Position numbers and translations under genes: made by a program
NCBI GenBank assembly: GCA_002712135.1
Contig: PASO01000039.1
Coordinates: 4,568 to 12,810, forward strand
From: Gammaproteobacteria bacterium
Lineage (GTDB): Bacteria; Pseudomonadota; Gammaproteobacteria; Pseudomonadales; Azotimanducaceae
Length of the DNA: 8,243 nt
Direction: 5' to 3'
The notes under the pieces: generated by a model
Database searches by the model: none
What the model was told of the DNA's origin: nothing
The model's input: only the letters and a program-made list of their open reading frames with translations
In this document: in pieces, positions 1 through 6,119 of the stretch
How the letters are laid out: every line of letters begins with the position of its first letter
Position numbering within the stretch: the first letter of the stretch is position 1

Positions 1-2
1 TA

Positions 3-128
3 TCTATTCCACGGTTAAACGGCGTGGAAAAAATGTTTGAACAACAACCTTTAGAAATACTTTGGGATGACTTAATTCTCATTGACCTGGATCTGACATA
101 CGAAGATATTCTCAATATGCCTGTTTAG
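3..128 (+). CDS. 3' end of an unidentified protein (partial)
   Basis: An open frame runs from the left edge to a TAG at 126-128 and gives about 41 residues rich in Leu, Ile, Asp and Glu, ending in NMPV. I do not recognise a family. Its last codons lie inside the left arm of a 12-bp inverted repeat. It converges on the flagellar operon and so is probably a neighbouring transcription unit. The frame offset by one also stays open until a TGA at 38-40, giving a basic tail (KRRGKNV), so the true frame is uncertain. An ATG at 33-35 could instead begin a peptide of about 31 residues, but it has no convincing ribosome binding site. Confidence 0.35.
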   Translation, partial: SIPRLNGVEKMFEQQPLEILWDDLILIDLDLTYEDILNMPV

Positions 129-142
129 GAAGGCATATTGAG
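111..142. terminator. 12-bp perfect inverted repeat in the convergent gap
   Basis: CTCAATATGCCT (111-122) is followed by an 8-nt loop and its exact reverse complement AGGCATATTGAG (131-142). The repeat straddles the stop codon of the left-edge frame and sits between two converging units, where a bidirectional transcript end is expected. Neither strand has a T-tract after the stem, so it is not a classical intrinsic terminator. It could be a 3'-end stabilising hairpin or a protein-binding site instead. Confidence 0.4.
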
Positions 143-183
143 TGAGGGTAGATAACATTTGGTTGGTTTATGAGGCAGCTTGA

Positions 184-205
184 GGCTAAGTTGTAACAAC
201 TTGCC
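184..205. terminator. hairpin downstream of the flagellar operon
   Basis: GGC-t-AAGTTG pairs with CAACTT-GCC around a TAA loop, giving a nine-pair stem with one bulged base. It begins about 30 nt past the stop codon of the last gene of the minus-strand operon, a fitting place for a transcript 3' end. There is no U-tract on either strand, so Rho-independent termination is only a possibility. Confidence 0.3.
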
Positions 206-235
206 AGACAAAGTCCCGACTATTATCTGCTACTC

Positions 236-766
236 TTAATTGGCATCAGTTTCGATGTCACCTGCAGGCTCTTGCTTTTCCTGATGAGGCTGATCACTTT
301 CTGTGGTGCCTTCTTCTGACTCCGCCGCCCTAAGAAAATTAAGTGTATGTAGAGGGTTGTCGAGAGAAAGCCATGTTTCAATTTCCAAACATGTTTCGTC
401 GGTCAGTTCTAACGCCTGATTAGCTGTCAGGTGAGCTCGTTGATATAAAGAGCCTAGTTCAAAGAAATAGTTCGTATATTTAGAAGGTAAATAGACGCAT
501 ACTATTCCTGAAAGAGTTTTGACATCTTTATATTTGGAGGATTTTAGCTCTAGCGTTTCAAGGGGTGTCTCAGAATCCTGTATCAGTTCTGTTTTTTTGG
601 CACCTTCGATGAAGGTGGTATCAATGAAGGCTGTGAGACGGGCGCTCATTACAGATCTTAACTTACGAATTTCGCGCGGATCACCCTTAAGCTTATGCAT
701 CTGGTTATAGAAGTTATAAGCTTTTTTTCTTTCTCCTTTCTTTTTAATATTCCCGAGCAGACTCAT
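236..766 (-). CDS. hypothetical protein, last gene of the flhA-fliA operon
   Basis: This 176-residue protein matches no family I recognise. It has no signal peptide and no membrane segment, so it should be cytoplasmic. The N-terminus is strongly basic (KKKGERKK, residues 8-15, and more Lys/Arg to about 37). The middle (residues 85-145) alternates hydrophobic and charged residues in a way that suggests a small folded domain (CVYLPSKYTNYFFELGSLYQR). The last 30 residues are a low-complexity acidic tail rich in Glu, Gln, Ser and Thr. The ATG is preceded by AGGGGG (773-778, minus strand) with a 6-nt spacer, and only 18 nt separate it from the fliA stop, so it is very likely cotranscribed and translationally real. 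In Pseudomonas- and Vibrio-type loci this slot is usually held by chemotaxis genes such as cheY. A role in flagellar function is inferred from position only. Confidence 0.75.
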   Translation of the reverse strand: MSLLGNIKKKGERKKAYNFYNQMHKLKGDPREIRKLRSVMSARLTAFIDTTFIEGAKKTELIQDSETPLETLELKSSKYKDVKTLSGIVCVYLPSKYTNYFFELGSLYQRAHLTANQALELTDETCLEIETWLSLDNPLHTLNFLRAAESEEGTTESDQPHQEKQEPAGDIETDAN

Positions 767-784
767 TGCGGGCCCCCTGGACAG

Positions 785-1543
785 CTACTGTTGATGCGAA
801 TCAATTGTTTTACGTAGCTTTTTAGCTGTATCACTTAAAATTTGGCTGACACGAGATTCGGAAACATCGATGACAGCCGCTATCTCTTTTAAGTTTAGCT
901 CATCTTTGTAATAAAGGGATAGGATTAATTGGGTTCTTTCGGGTAGCCCTTCTATTGAATCCTTTAACATAGAAACAAGTTCGACCTTTTCCAGCCCTTC
1001 CTCAGGAGAGGATTGTATTTCCTCATCGTCCAAATTATGAGTCTCGACAGCATCCTCACTTACGTTATCTGCACCGGCGATGATGACACGCTCTTTTTGG
1101 TAGGTTTCTATGTCTTTGCCAAGATAGCTTGCAACTTCTTTGCCGGTTGGCTCGCGCCCAAAACGAATTGTTAACTTTTCAATCGCGGCAGAATGTTCTC
1201 TTTTGAAAGCAATGGTTGTTCTTGTCGTCTGGGACAGTCGTCTGACGTCATCCAGCATTGCCCCTCTTATTCTGCTCTTTGCGAACTGCTCTAGTGAAAT
1301 ATTTCTTGCCTTATCAAAGGCATTCATAGCCTGAACGAGACCCTCCAGACCAGATTGCATTAAATCATCCAACTCTACGTTCTTAGGTAGCCTTCCTTTA
1401 AGGTGCAGAGCAGTGCGTTTTACCAGCGAAAGTAGTTCCGGACTTATACTGTCTGGTGACTGATTATTAAGGTAGGGTGAGGGTGTCCTATATGTTTCTG
1501 GAATTCCCTTCCCGGCCCGGGTCGATTTCGGGTCTATACTCAT
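785..1543 (-). CDS. fliA: RNA polymerase sigma-28 factor FliA (divergent region 2.4)
   Basis: This is the flagellar sigma factor, which directs RNA polymerase to late flagellar promoters. At 252 residues it is close to the family length, with a non-conserved N-terminal extension of about 33 residues. Region 2 is clear: LVKRTALHLKGRLPKNVELDDLMQ..GLEGLVQA (residues 40-72), then RIRGAMLDDVRR (91-102). Region 3 follows (EKLTIRFGREPTGKEVASYLG, 122-142), and region 4 is very well kept: LPERTQLILSLYYKDELNLKEIAAVIDVSESRVSQI (200-235), containing the helix-turn-helix. Against E. coli FliA the central part aligns without gaps, but the DWVPR stretch reads SQTTR here (104-108). The residues matching E. 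coli D81 and R91 are kept as D98 and R108. The ATG lies 24 nt after the flhG stop with no obvious Shine-Dalgarno, so coupling or a different start is possible. Confidence 0.93.
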   Translation of the reverse strand: MSIDPKSTRAGKGIPETYRTPSPYLNNQSPDSISPELLSLVKRTALHLKGRLPKNVELDDLMQSGLEGLVQAMNAFDKARNISLEQFAKSRIRGAMLDDVRRLSQTTRTTIAFKREHSAAIEKLTIRFGREPTGKEVASYLGKDIETYQKERVIIAGADNVSEDAVETHNLDDEEIQSSPEEGLEKVELVSMLKDSIEGLPERTQLILSLYYKDELNLKEIAAVIDVSESRVSQILSDTAKKLRKTIDSHQQ

Positions 1544-1567
1544 ATCAAAAATTAGAAGCTAAGAGCG

Positions 1568-2314
1568 CTATTCCCCTTCATTTTGGTTGATGATCTTCTC
1601 TGCTATTTTGCTAATATTATACCAAGCAGATGAATTGGGGTATGAACTGGCAAGTGGCTTTCTCTTCCGAATAGATAATTTCACGTCATCATCCTCATCG
1701 ATGGAGCCCAAAAACCCTACTGGTTCTCCGAGAAAAGAAAGGCAAAGATGGTTCATCTTATCATAGAATTTTTTACCATCTCCAGGATTCGACACTTGGT
1801 TTGGGACTAGATATGTTTTGTCTAGGTGTCCGCTTCGATGGAGTAGTTTGAGTACCCCGTAGCTATCAGCTATTGATGTTGGTTCATCTACAAACACTAC
1901 AAGTCTTGTATCGCACAGCCGCAAGAGGTGCATATTCTGATCTGAAATGCCAGCTGCTATATCGAAAAGTATTATAGTGTCGGGGAACAGGTTTACTATT
2001 TCGTATGACAGATCAGACAGGGTGTTGAGCGGAAGGTTGACCAAATTTGTGTCACCGGAGGCTCCCGGGAGTATATCTAACCCTTCTTTGATATTGCTGA
2101 TCACATCCGTTAGGGGTATATCACGTAGCACGTAATCTGCAACAGTTAATTCTGGTGATATACCTAACATTAATTGCGCGTTTGCCAGCCCCATGTCTGC
2201 ATCAACGATAAGGACTTTTTCGCCCAGATCTTGGAGTGCTTGAGCTAAATTAATACAGGTGAATGTTTTACCTACACCCCCCTTACCGCTGCAAATACCT
2301 ATTTGGCGCGACAA
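1568..2314 (-). CDS. flhG: FlhG (FleN/MinD-like) flagellar number regulator ATPase
   Basis: This is a ParA/MinD-type ATPase which, in polar flagellates, limits flagellar number by antagonising FlhF and the master activator. Visible motifs are a deviant Walker A SGKGGVGKT (residues 9-17, with signature lysine K11), DADMGLANAQLMLG (38-51), the switch/Walker B stretch DIAAGIS (118-124), and DEPTSIADSYGVLKLL (143-158), all typical of FlhG. The last helix (WYNISKIAEKII) could serve as the membrane-targeting amphipathic helix. At 248 residues it is somewhat short. The start is TTG: an in-frame TGA lies four codons upstream, and GAGGT sits 6 nt before the TTG. The protein therefore begins directly at the ATPase core and has no N-terminal DQAxxLR segment, the element shown in Bacillus and Shewanella FlhG to stimulate FlhF GTPase. 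It lies between flhF and fliA in the operon. Confidence 0.9.
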   Translation of the reverse strand: MSRQIGICSGKGGVGKTFTCINLAQALQDLGEKVLIVDADMGLANAQLMLGISPELTVADYVLRDIPLTDVISNIKEGLDILPGASGDTNLVNLPLNTLSDLSYEIVNLFPDTIILFDIAAGISDQNMHLLRLCDTRLVVFVDEPTSIADSYGVLKLLHRSGHLDKTYLVPNQVSNPGDGKKFYDKMNHLCLSFLGEPVGFLGSIDEDDDVKLSIRKRKPLASSYPNSSAWYNISKIAEKIINQNEGE

Positions 2315-2320
2315 TTGTAA

Positions 2321-2325
2321 ACCTC
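2321..2325 (-). promoter_or_regulatory. ribosome binding site fixing the TTG start of flhG
   Basis: On the minus strand GAGGT is followed by TTTACA and then TTG. The 6-nt spacing is good, and the nearest upstream ATG (2326-2328) is out of frame with the ATPase. This decides the TTG at 2312-2314 as the start. Confidence 0.65.
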
Positions 2326-2424
2326 ATTATTTAATTTTGTTGCCAGCAATGTTTAATGCAACCTTAGTTTCGATGAGAATTTTCCCATATCTGGTAGGTA
2401 AGTTGAAACAGCCATCACCGTTTA

Positions 2425-3297
2425 TCAAATTGCTGCTGCAATCTTCGAACTTATGATTTTCGGTGTTTCTATGTGAAATTTTTGAAACAATTTAGTAACC
2501 AATTCGGTCTGTTTTTCATCCTCGTCGATGATGTAATGTGCACTTTTGGTAAGCCAGGCAGCTTCGTTTTTAGTGGCTAGTTTAGCGAGCATAGAAAGGT
2601 CTGCCTCTACGAAAATAAGATGCTTATCTCCTAGAAGATTAAGCAAGTTTTCTATGCGTCCTGCCTCATTCACCAGCAAAAGATTTACCGAATATTTTGC
2701 TGCGATTGCGGAGAGGTGTGAATCACTATTACTGTGTTTGTGAGGGAGCCGCAATATCGATGTTTCTTCATGGTTGGTCGCTCGTTTTTTCAAGAGCTTT
2801 GTAATGACACAAGTTTTCCCGGATTTTCTTTCCCCCCAGACAATGTGGCACCCTTGCGACGTTGTGCTAATTAGCTGTAAGGCATCCTCAGGCCTCATTT
2901 CTCGGTTACCTTTCTGGTCAGGCGAGCTGGTAGCCGTTTGGCTGCCATCAGGATATAGAGGAGGAAGTTGGTTCAAAGACGTTTTTATTGAGCGAATTTC
3001 TTCGTTGATGCTTTTTATATAACTCCAGGGGTCGGGTTCTTGAATTTCTGAATTAACGTCTTGTTGAGATGCCATCATACTGGCAAAGTTATCGTTACGC
3101 CGAGGAGTGGCTGGTAAATCGCGATGCTCCTTACTAGGCTTCTCATAGCCTGAACTCTTCGCTTTACACGCAGCTATAATTTCGACTCTGGATCCTACCT
3201 TGGTGTTTGAGACAATCATGGCTTCTTCACCAAGCATTGTCCGAATTTCGTCCAGAACAGTTTTCGTATTTTTACCCACAAACCTTTGTAGTTTCAC
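2425..3297 (-). CDS. flhF: FlhF-like SRP-type GTPase with degenerate G motifs and a short C-terminus
   Basis: FlhF is the SRP-family GTPase that marks the pole for flagellar assembly. The N-terminal domain is recognisable (MKLQRFVGKNTKTVLDEIR..LGEEAMIVSN..V..RVEIIAA, residues 1-43), followed by a variable linker (45-135). The G domain starts at about 136 with a P-loop GERKSGKT (155-162). Beyond that the family motifs are gone: where DTYRIGA is expected the protein reads RLPHKHS (183-189), where DTAG is expected it reads EADL (231-234), and the TKLDE position reads SSKIA near the end. At 290 residues it is well short of most FlhF proteins and stops right after the TKLDE position. GTG start, 13 nt after flhA, with a weak GTGAG-type Shine-Dalgarno. 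The gap of 110 nt before flhG contains an open -1 frame (see findings), so the gene may be frameshifted at its 3' end. GTP hydrolysis is doubtful; a structural role at the pole is possible. Confidence 0.8.
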   Translation of the reverse strand: MKLQRFVGKNTKTVLDEIRTMLGEEAMIVSNTKVGSRVEIIAACKAKSSGYEKPSKEHRDLPATPRRNDNFASMMASQQDVNSEIQEPDPWSYIKSINEEIRSIKTSLNQLPPLYPDGSQTATSSPDQKGNREMRPEDALQLISTTSQGCHIVWGERKSGKTCVITKLLKKRATNHEETSILRLPHKHSNSDSHLSAIAAKYSVNLLLVNEAGRIENLLNLLGDKHLIFVEADLSMLAKLATKNEAAWLTKSAHYIIDEDEKQTELVTKLFQKFHIETPKIISSKIAAAI

Positions 3298-3310
3298 AAT
3301 GATGTCTCAC

Positions 3311-5425
3311 TTATTCTTTTTCTGTTAATTCGATGGTTCGAATAATTTTTATGGATTGATCGTCTGGAACTTCTCTGTAAGACAGAACCGACAACTCTTT
3401 TTTCAGTTTTCCTATAAATATAGAAAGCCAGGTACGTATCGAAGGCGATACGATCAATATCGCAGCTCTTTCGTTCTCCTGCGCGTTAGTCACTTCTTCA
3501 GATAAGGACTCTATGAGGGTTTGAGCGAGGTTTGGCTCTAAAGTCACCTCCTCAATGTTTGATGCGGACTTAACGAGGTCTGTAAGTATTTGCTCTAAAT
3601 TCGGTTCCAGCGTAATGACCTCTAGAGTTTCCATCGGATCACAAAGTTGCTGGACAATTAATCGTCCCAATTTTGCCCGGACATAATTGGTCAATGCCTC
3701 GGGAGTTTTTGTATAGGGTGCAACATCAGAAAGTGTCTCTAATATACTTCGCATATCTTTTATCGGTACTCCTTCTGCAAGTAGGTTTTGCAGAACTTTT
3801 ACAATCACACTCATAGATAGGTTGTCAGGAATAAGTTCTTCGATGAGTTTGGGCGAGCTTTCCTCTATTCGATCAATCAAATGCTGCGTAATCTCGTAAG
3901 TCAAAAGCTCTTCTGCGTTATCCCTGAGCACTGAATTCAGGTGTGTCGCTATGACTGTGCTAGTGTCAACAACGGTATAACCTACAGCCTGGGCATATTC
4001 TTTATCTCTGGCATCTATCCAAACTGCGTCCAAACCAAATGCAGGTTCCTTTGTCTCTGTTCCGGAGACATTTTCCAGGACAGACCCAGGGTTAATAGCT
4101 AAGAATTTGCCTAATTGGATATCACCTCTACCTCGCGTGGACCCGTTAATAACTAGCTGATATTGGTGGGGAGGGATGTCTAGATTATCTCGAATCCTTA
4201 TTGTAGGTAATAGGAAACCGAATTCCCCAGACATTTTCTTTCTAATTCCTTTGGCTCTTTGTAGAAGACGACCGTGACGTTCTTCCTCTATCAGGGGTAT
4301 GAGTCCATACCCGAGTTCCACACTAATGACATCCACCTGACCGGCGTCATCCCAATCAAGCTCTAGCATTTCTTCCTGCGGCTTTTCTAGTTCCCCCTGT
4401 TCAAGATTGTCATTTGAGGCTAAGGGGCTCATTTTTTTCTTCTGCACAAAGTAACTTACAGCAATAGCGCTGCTACCAAGTATTAAAAATACAGCGTTTG
4501 GCATACCCGGAATTAGCCCTAAAACGACTAATGTGCCTCCGGCCACTCCAAAAGCGAGGGGATTGCTCAATTGTTTTGTAGCTTGTTCGGGGGCAGATTC
4601 ATCTGTTGTAACCCTGGAAACAATAATTGCAGTCGCTAAGGACAGTATTAATGCGGGTATTTGCGCTACGAGGCCGTCACCAATAGTAAGTAAGACGTAA
4701 GCCCTGGAGGCTTCTTGTAATGAGAGGTCATGCTGCAGCATGCCTATCACGAGACCACCTACTAGATTGATGAGCAGAATTAAGATTCCGGCGACAGCAT
4801 CTCCTCTGACAAATTTTGACGCTCCGTCCATAGAACCGAAAAAATCAGACTCTTGCGATACTTGTGCACGTCGAACTCTTGCCGTTTCCTGATCAATGAC
4901 GCCAGCATTCAAATCTGCGTCAATTGCCATCTGTTTGCCCGGAAGAGCATCTAAAGTAAATCTTGCAATCACCTCTGATACTCGTCCAGCACCCTTGGTG
5001 ATAACTATGAAATTTATAATGATTAATATCGCAAATACTATAAGTCCAACAGCATAATTACCGCTAATAACAAACTGCCCAAAAGCTTCGATGACCTTAC
5101 CTGCAGCATCACCTCCTTCGTGGCCTTCAAGAAGTACTACCCTTGTAGAGGCTACATTCAGGCCTAGCCTCATTACTGTCGCAAATAGAATGATGATAGG
5201 AAACGATGAGAAGTCCATGGGTCTGGCAGTGAGTATCGCGACCATGATGATCAGTAGTGCCAGAATAATGTTGAATGTGAAGAAGATATCCAACATTAAG
5301 GGCGGAATAGGCAGAACGAGAAGGGTCAACACCAATAGCACCAATAACGGTGTCACCAATGAACTTAGGGGAAAAATACTCGCTAAGTGTCGAAAATTCG
5401 TCAGTGTAAAAAAAGATGCATTCAT
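3311..5425 (-). CDS. flhA: flagellar type III export apparatus protein FlhA
   Basis: FlhA is the membrane protein of the flagellar export gate. It couples proton motive force to secretion, and its cytosolic domain docks chaperone-substrate complexes. The 704-residue length is normal. The N-terminal half has about eight hydrophobic segments (roughly residues 24-45, 48-66, 75-95, 112-142, 208-230, 243-270, 290-306, 310-327). The family signature is intact: STRVVLLEG..GGDAAGKVIEAFG (93-116), then GAGRVSEVIARFTLDALPGKQMAIDADLNAG (145-175). An Asp in RGDAVAG (209) matches the functionally important Asp of Salmonella FlhA. After a charged linker (330-360) the cytosolic domain runs to the end, with GYTVVDTSTVIATHL (482-496) and the usual ITLEPNLEQIL and TLEPNLAQTL pair (604-637). 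The ATG start has no strong Shine-Dalgarno. It is the first gene of the operon, behind a sigma-54-type promoter. Confidence 0.97.
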   Translation of the reverse strand: MNASFFTLTNFRHLASIFPLSSLVTPLLVLLVLTLLVLPIPPLMLDIFFTFNIILALLIIMVAILTARPMDFSSFPIIILFATVMRLGLNVASTRVVLLEGHEGGDAAGKVIEAFGQFVISGNYAVGLIVFAILIIINFIVITKGAGRVSEVIARFTLDALPGKQMAIDADLNAGVIDQETARVRRAQVSQESDFFGSMDGASKFVRGDAVAGILILLINLVGGLVIGMLQHDLSLQEASRAYVLLTIGDGLVAQIPALILSLATAIIVSRVTTDESAPEQATKQLSNPLAFGVAGGTLVVLGLIPGMPNAVFLILGSSAIAVSYFVQKKKMSPLASNDNLEQGELEKPQEEMLELDWDDAGQVDVISVELGYGLIPLIEEERHGRLLQRAKGIRKKMSGEFGFLLPTIRIRDNLDIPPHQYQLVINGSTRGRGDIQLGKFLAINPGSVLENVSGTETKEPAFGLDAVWIDARDKEYAQAVGYTVVDTSTVIATHLNSVLRDNAEELLTYEITQHLIDRIEESSPKLIEELIPDNLSMSVIVKVLQNLLAEGVPIKDMRSILETLSDVAPYTKTPEALTNYVRAKLGRLIVQQLCDPMETLEVITLEPNLEQILTDLVKSASNIEEVTLEPNLAQTLIESLSEEVTNAQENERAAILIVSPSIRTWLSIFIGKLKKELSVLSYREVPDDQSIKIIRTIELTEKE

Positions 5426-5489
5426 AAGGTATTGAATTTAAAAGAAATTACATTTTTTCCGGTTTAGTACATTAAGTGTCCTGTTAGAT

Positions 5490-5505
5490 TGCATTTATCG
5501 TGCCG
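5490..5505 (-). promoter_or_regulatory. sigma-54 (RpoN) -24/-12 promoter for flhA
   Basis: The minus strand reads CGGCACG-ATAA-ATGCA against the consensus TGGCACG-N4-TTGCA. The GG (5503-5504) and GC (5491-5492) dinucleotides are exactly 12 bases apart, and only two positions differ from consensus. The start site would be near 5479, leaving a leader of about 53 nt to the flhA ATG. RpoN control of the flhA operon is well known in Pseudomonas and Vibrio. I could not identify an activator (FleQ/FlrC-type) binding site. Confidence 0.65.
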
Positions 5506-5509
5506 GTTC

Positions 5510-5536
5510 TAAAGAAAAGCTGCAGATAGCCGACAA
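5510..5536 (+). promoter_or_regulatory. sigma-28 (FliA) promoter for the FlgP-like operon
   Basis: TAAAGAAA (5510-5517), an 11-nt spacer and GCCGACAA (5529-5536) match the consensus TAAAGTTT-N11-GCCGATAA at 13 of 16 positions with exact spacing. The start site would be near 5543, giving a short leader of about 25 nt to the GTG at 5568. It lies 4 bp from the divergent sigma-54 element and points the opposite way. Confidence 0.75.
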
Positions 5537-5567
5537 TTATTAGGTAGTATTAAAAAAGAGTACGATC

Positions 5568-6044
5568 GTGAATCAAATGAAATATGTTAAACACTACAGG
5601 CATTGTGTCCTTTTGATGGTGCTCTTCCTCATAGCAGGGTGCGTAACGAATGAATATCCATACTCAGCCCAGGGCGGGATAAACGATCGAGTGGTTGGAG
5701 TAGGCTATGCGGTTATTAATGCCCAACCTGGCAATAGTCCCGAAGAAAAACGTTTAATGGCGATAAAGGTCTCTAAGCTAGAGGCCTATAAGTCTCTGGC
5801 AGAACAATTATATGGCCAATATTTGGAATCTCGGGGTTCTTTGCGAAATCTCAAGATGGAAGAAGAAGCGTTAGTAAGCAGGGTAGAAGGTCTGATAGTC
5901 GGCGCAAGAGTGGTAAGTATAAAACCAATATCGACCGATAGTTACGAAACTATTCTTGAAATAGGTCGGTCTGAAATAGCCGGTTTAATTGATGAGCCTG
6001 ATCGATCTTTGGAAGGGAATTTGATTGCTGGGGGATCAGAGTAA
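5568..6044 (+). CDS. LPP20-family lipoprotein, FlgP-like
   Basis: This 158-residue protein begins with a basic stretch and hydrophobic core ending in the lipobox LIAGC, with the lipidated cysteine at residue 25; Val and Thr follow, so an outer-membrane destination is plausible. Residues about 44-133 form an LPP20-type domain (GVGYAVINAQPGN.., then KVSKLEAYKSLAEQLYG..L, and VEGLIVGARVVSIKPISTDSYETILEI). The same architecture occurs in FlgP, the outer-membrane lipoprotein of the H-ring or basal disk in Vibrio and Campylobacter. I chose the GTG start because AAGAG lies 7 nt upstream; an ATG three codons later (5577) would also give a good signal peptide but has no close Shine-Dalgarno. It is first in a plus-strand operon directly behind a sigma-28 promoter, which supports a late flagellar role. 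Confidence 0.8.
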   Translation: MNQMKYVKHYRHCVLLMVLFLIAGCVTNEYPYSAQGGINDRVVGVGYAVINAQPGNSPEEKRLMAIKVSKLEAYKSLAEQLYGQYLESRGSLRNLKMEEEALVSRVEGLIVGARVVSIKPISTDSYETILEIGRSEIAGLIDEPDRSLEGNLIAGGSE

Positions 6045-6119
6045 TCGCTATTTAGATGTTGTGTTTAGAATATCTCTGCAATGTCAATGATAGTAATGAA
6101 CTCGGTTTAGGTAACCATA

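Noticed and set aside
2259..2456. Plus-strand frame spanning the flhG start and the flhF-flhG gap
   Set aside because: It lies antisense to flhG and flhF, shows no family features and has no support as a gene; it is explained as a shadow of the real coding frames.
3494..3597. Repeated TLEPNL segments in the FlhA C-terminus as an internal duplication
   Set aside because: FlhA proteins normally carry a LDPALEQ-like and a LEPGLA-like segment here, so this is family architecture.
5492..5520. Minus-strand CACGATAA as a sigma-28 -10 element for flhA
   Set aside because: The matching -35 position reads AGCTTTTC, which is far from TAAAGTTT; the sigma-54 reading of the same bases fits much better.
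6045..6119. Possible internal promoter between the FlgP-like and FlgT-like genes
   Set aside because: I found no sigma-28 or sigma-54 match in these 75 bases; only the Shine-Dalgarno of the next gene is visible.
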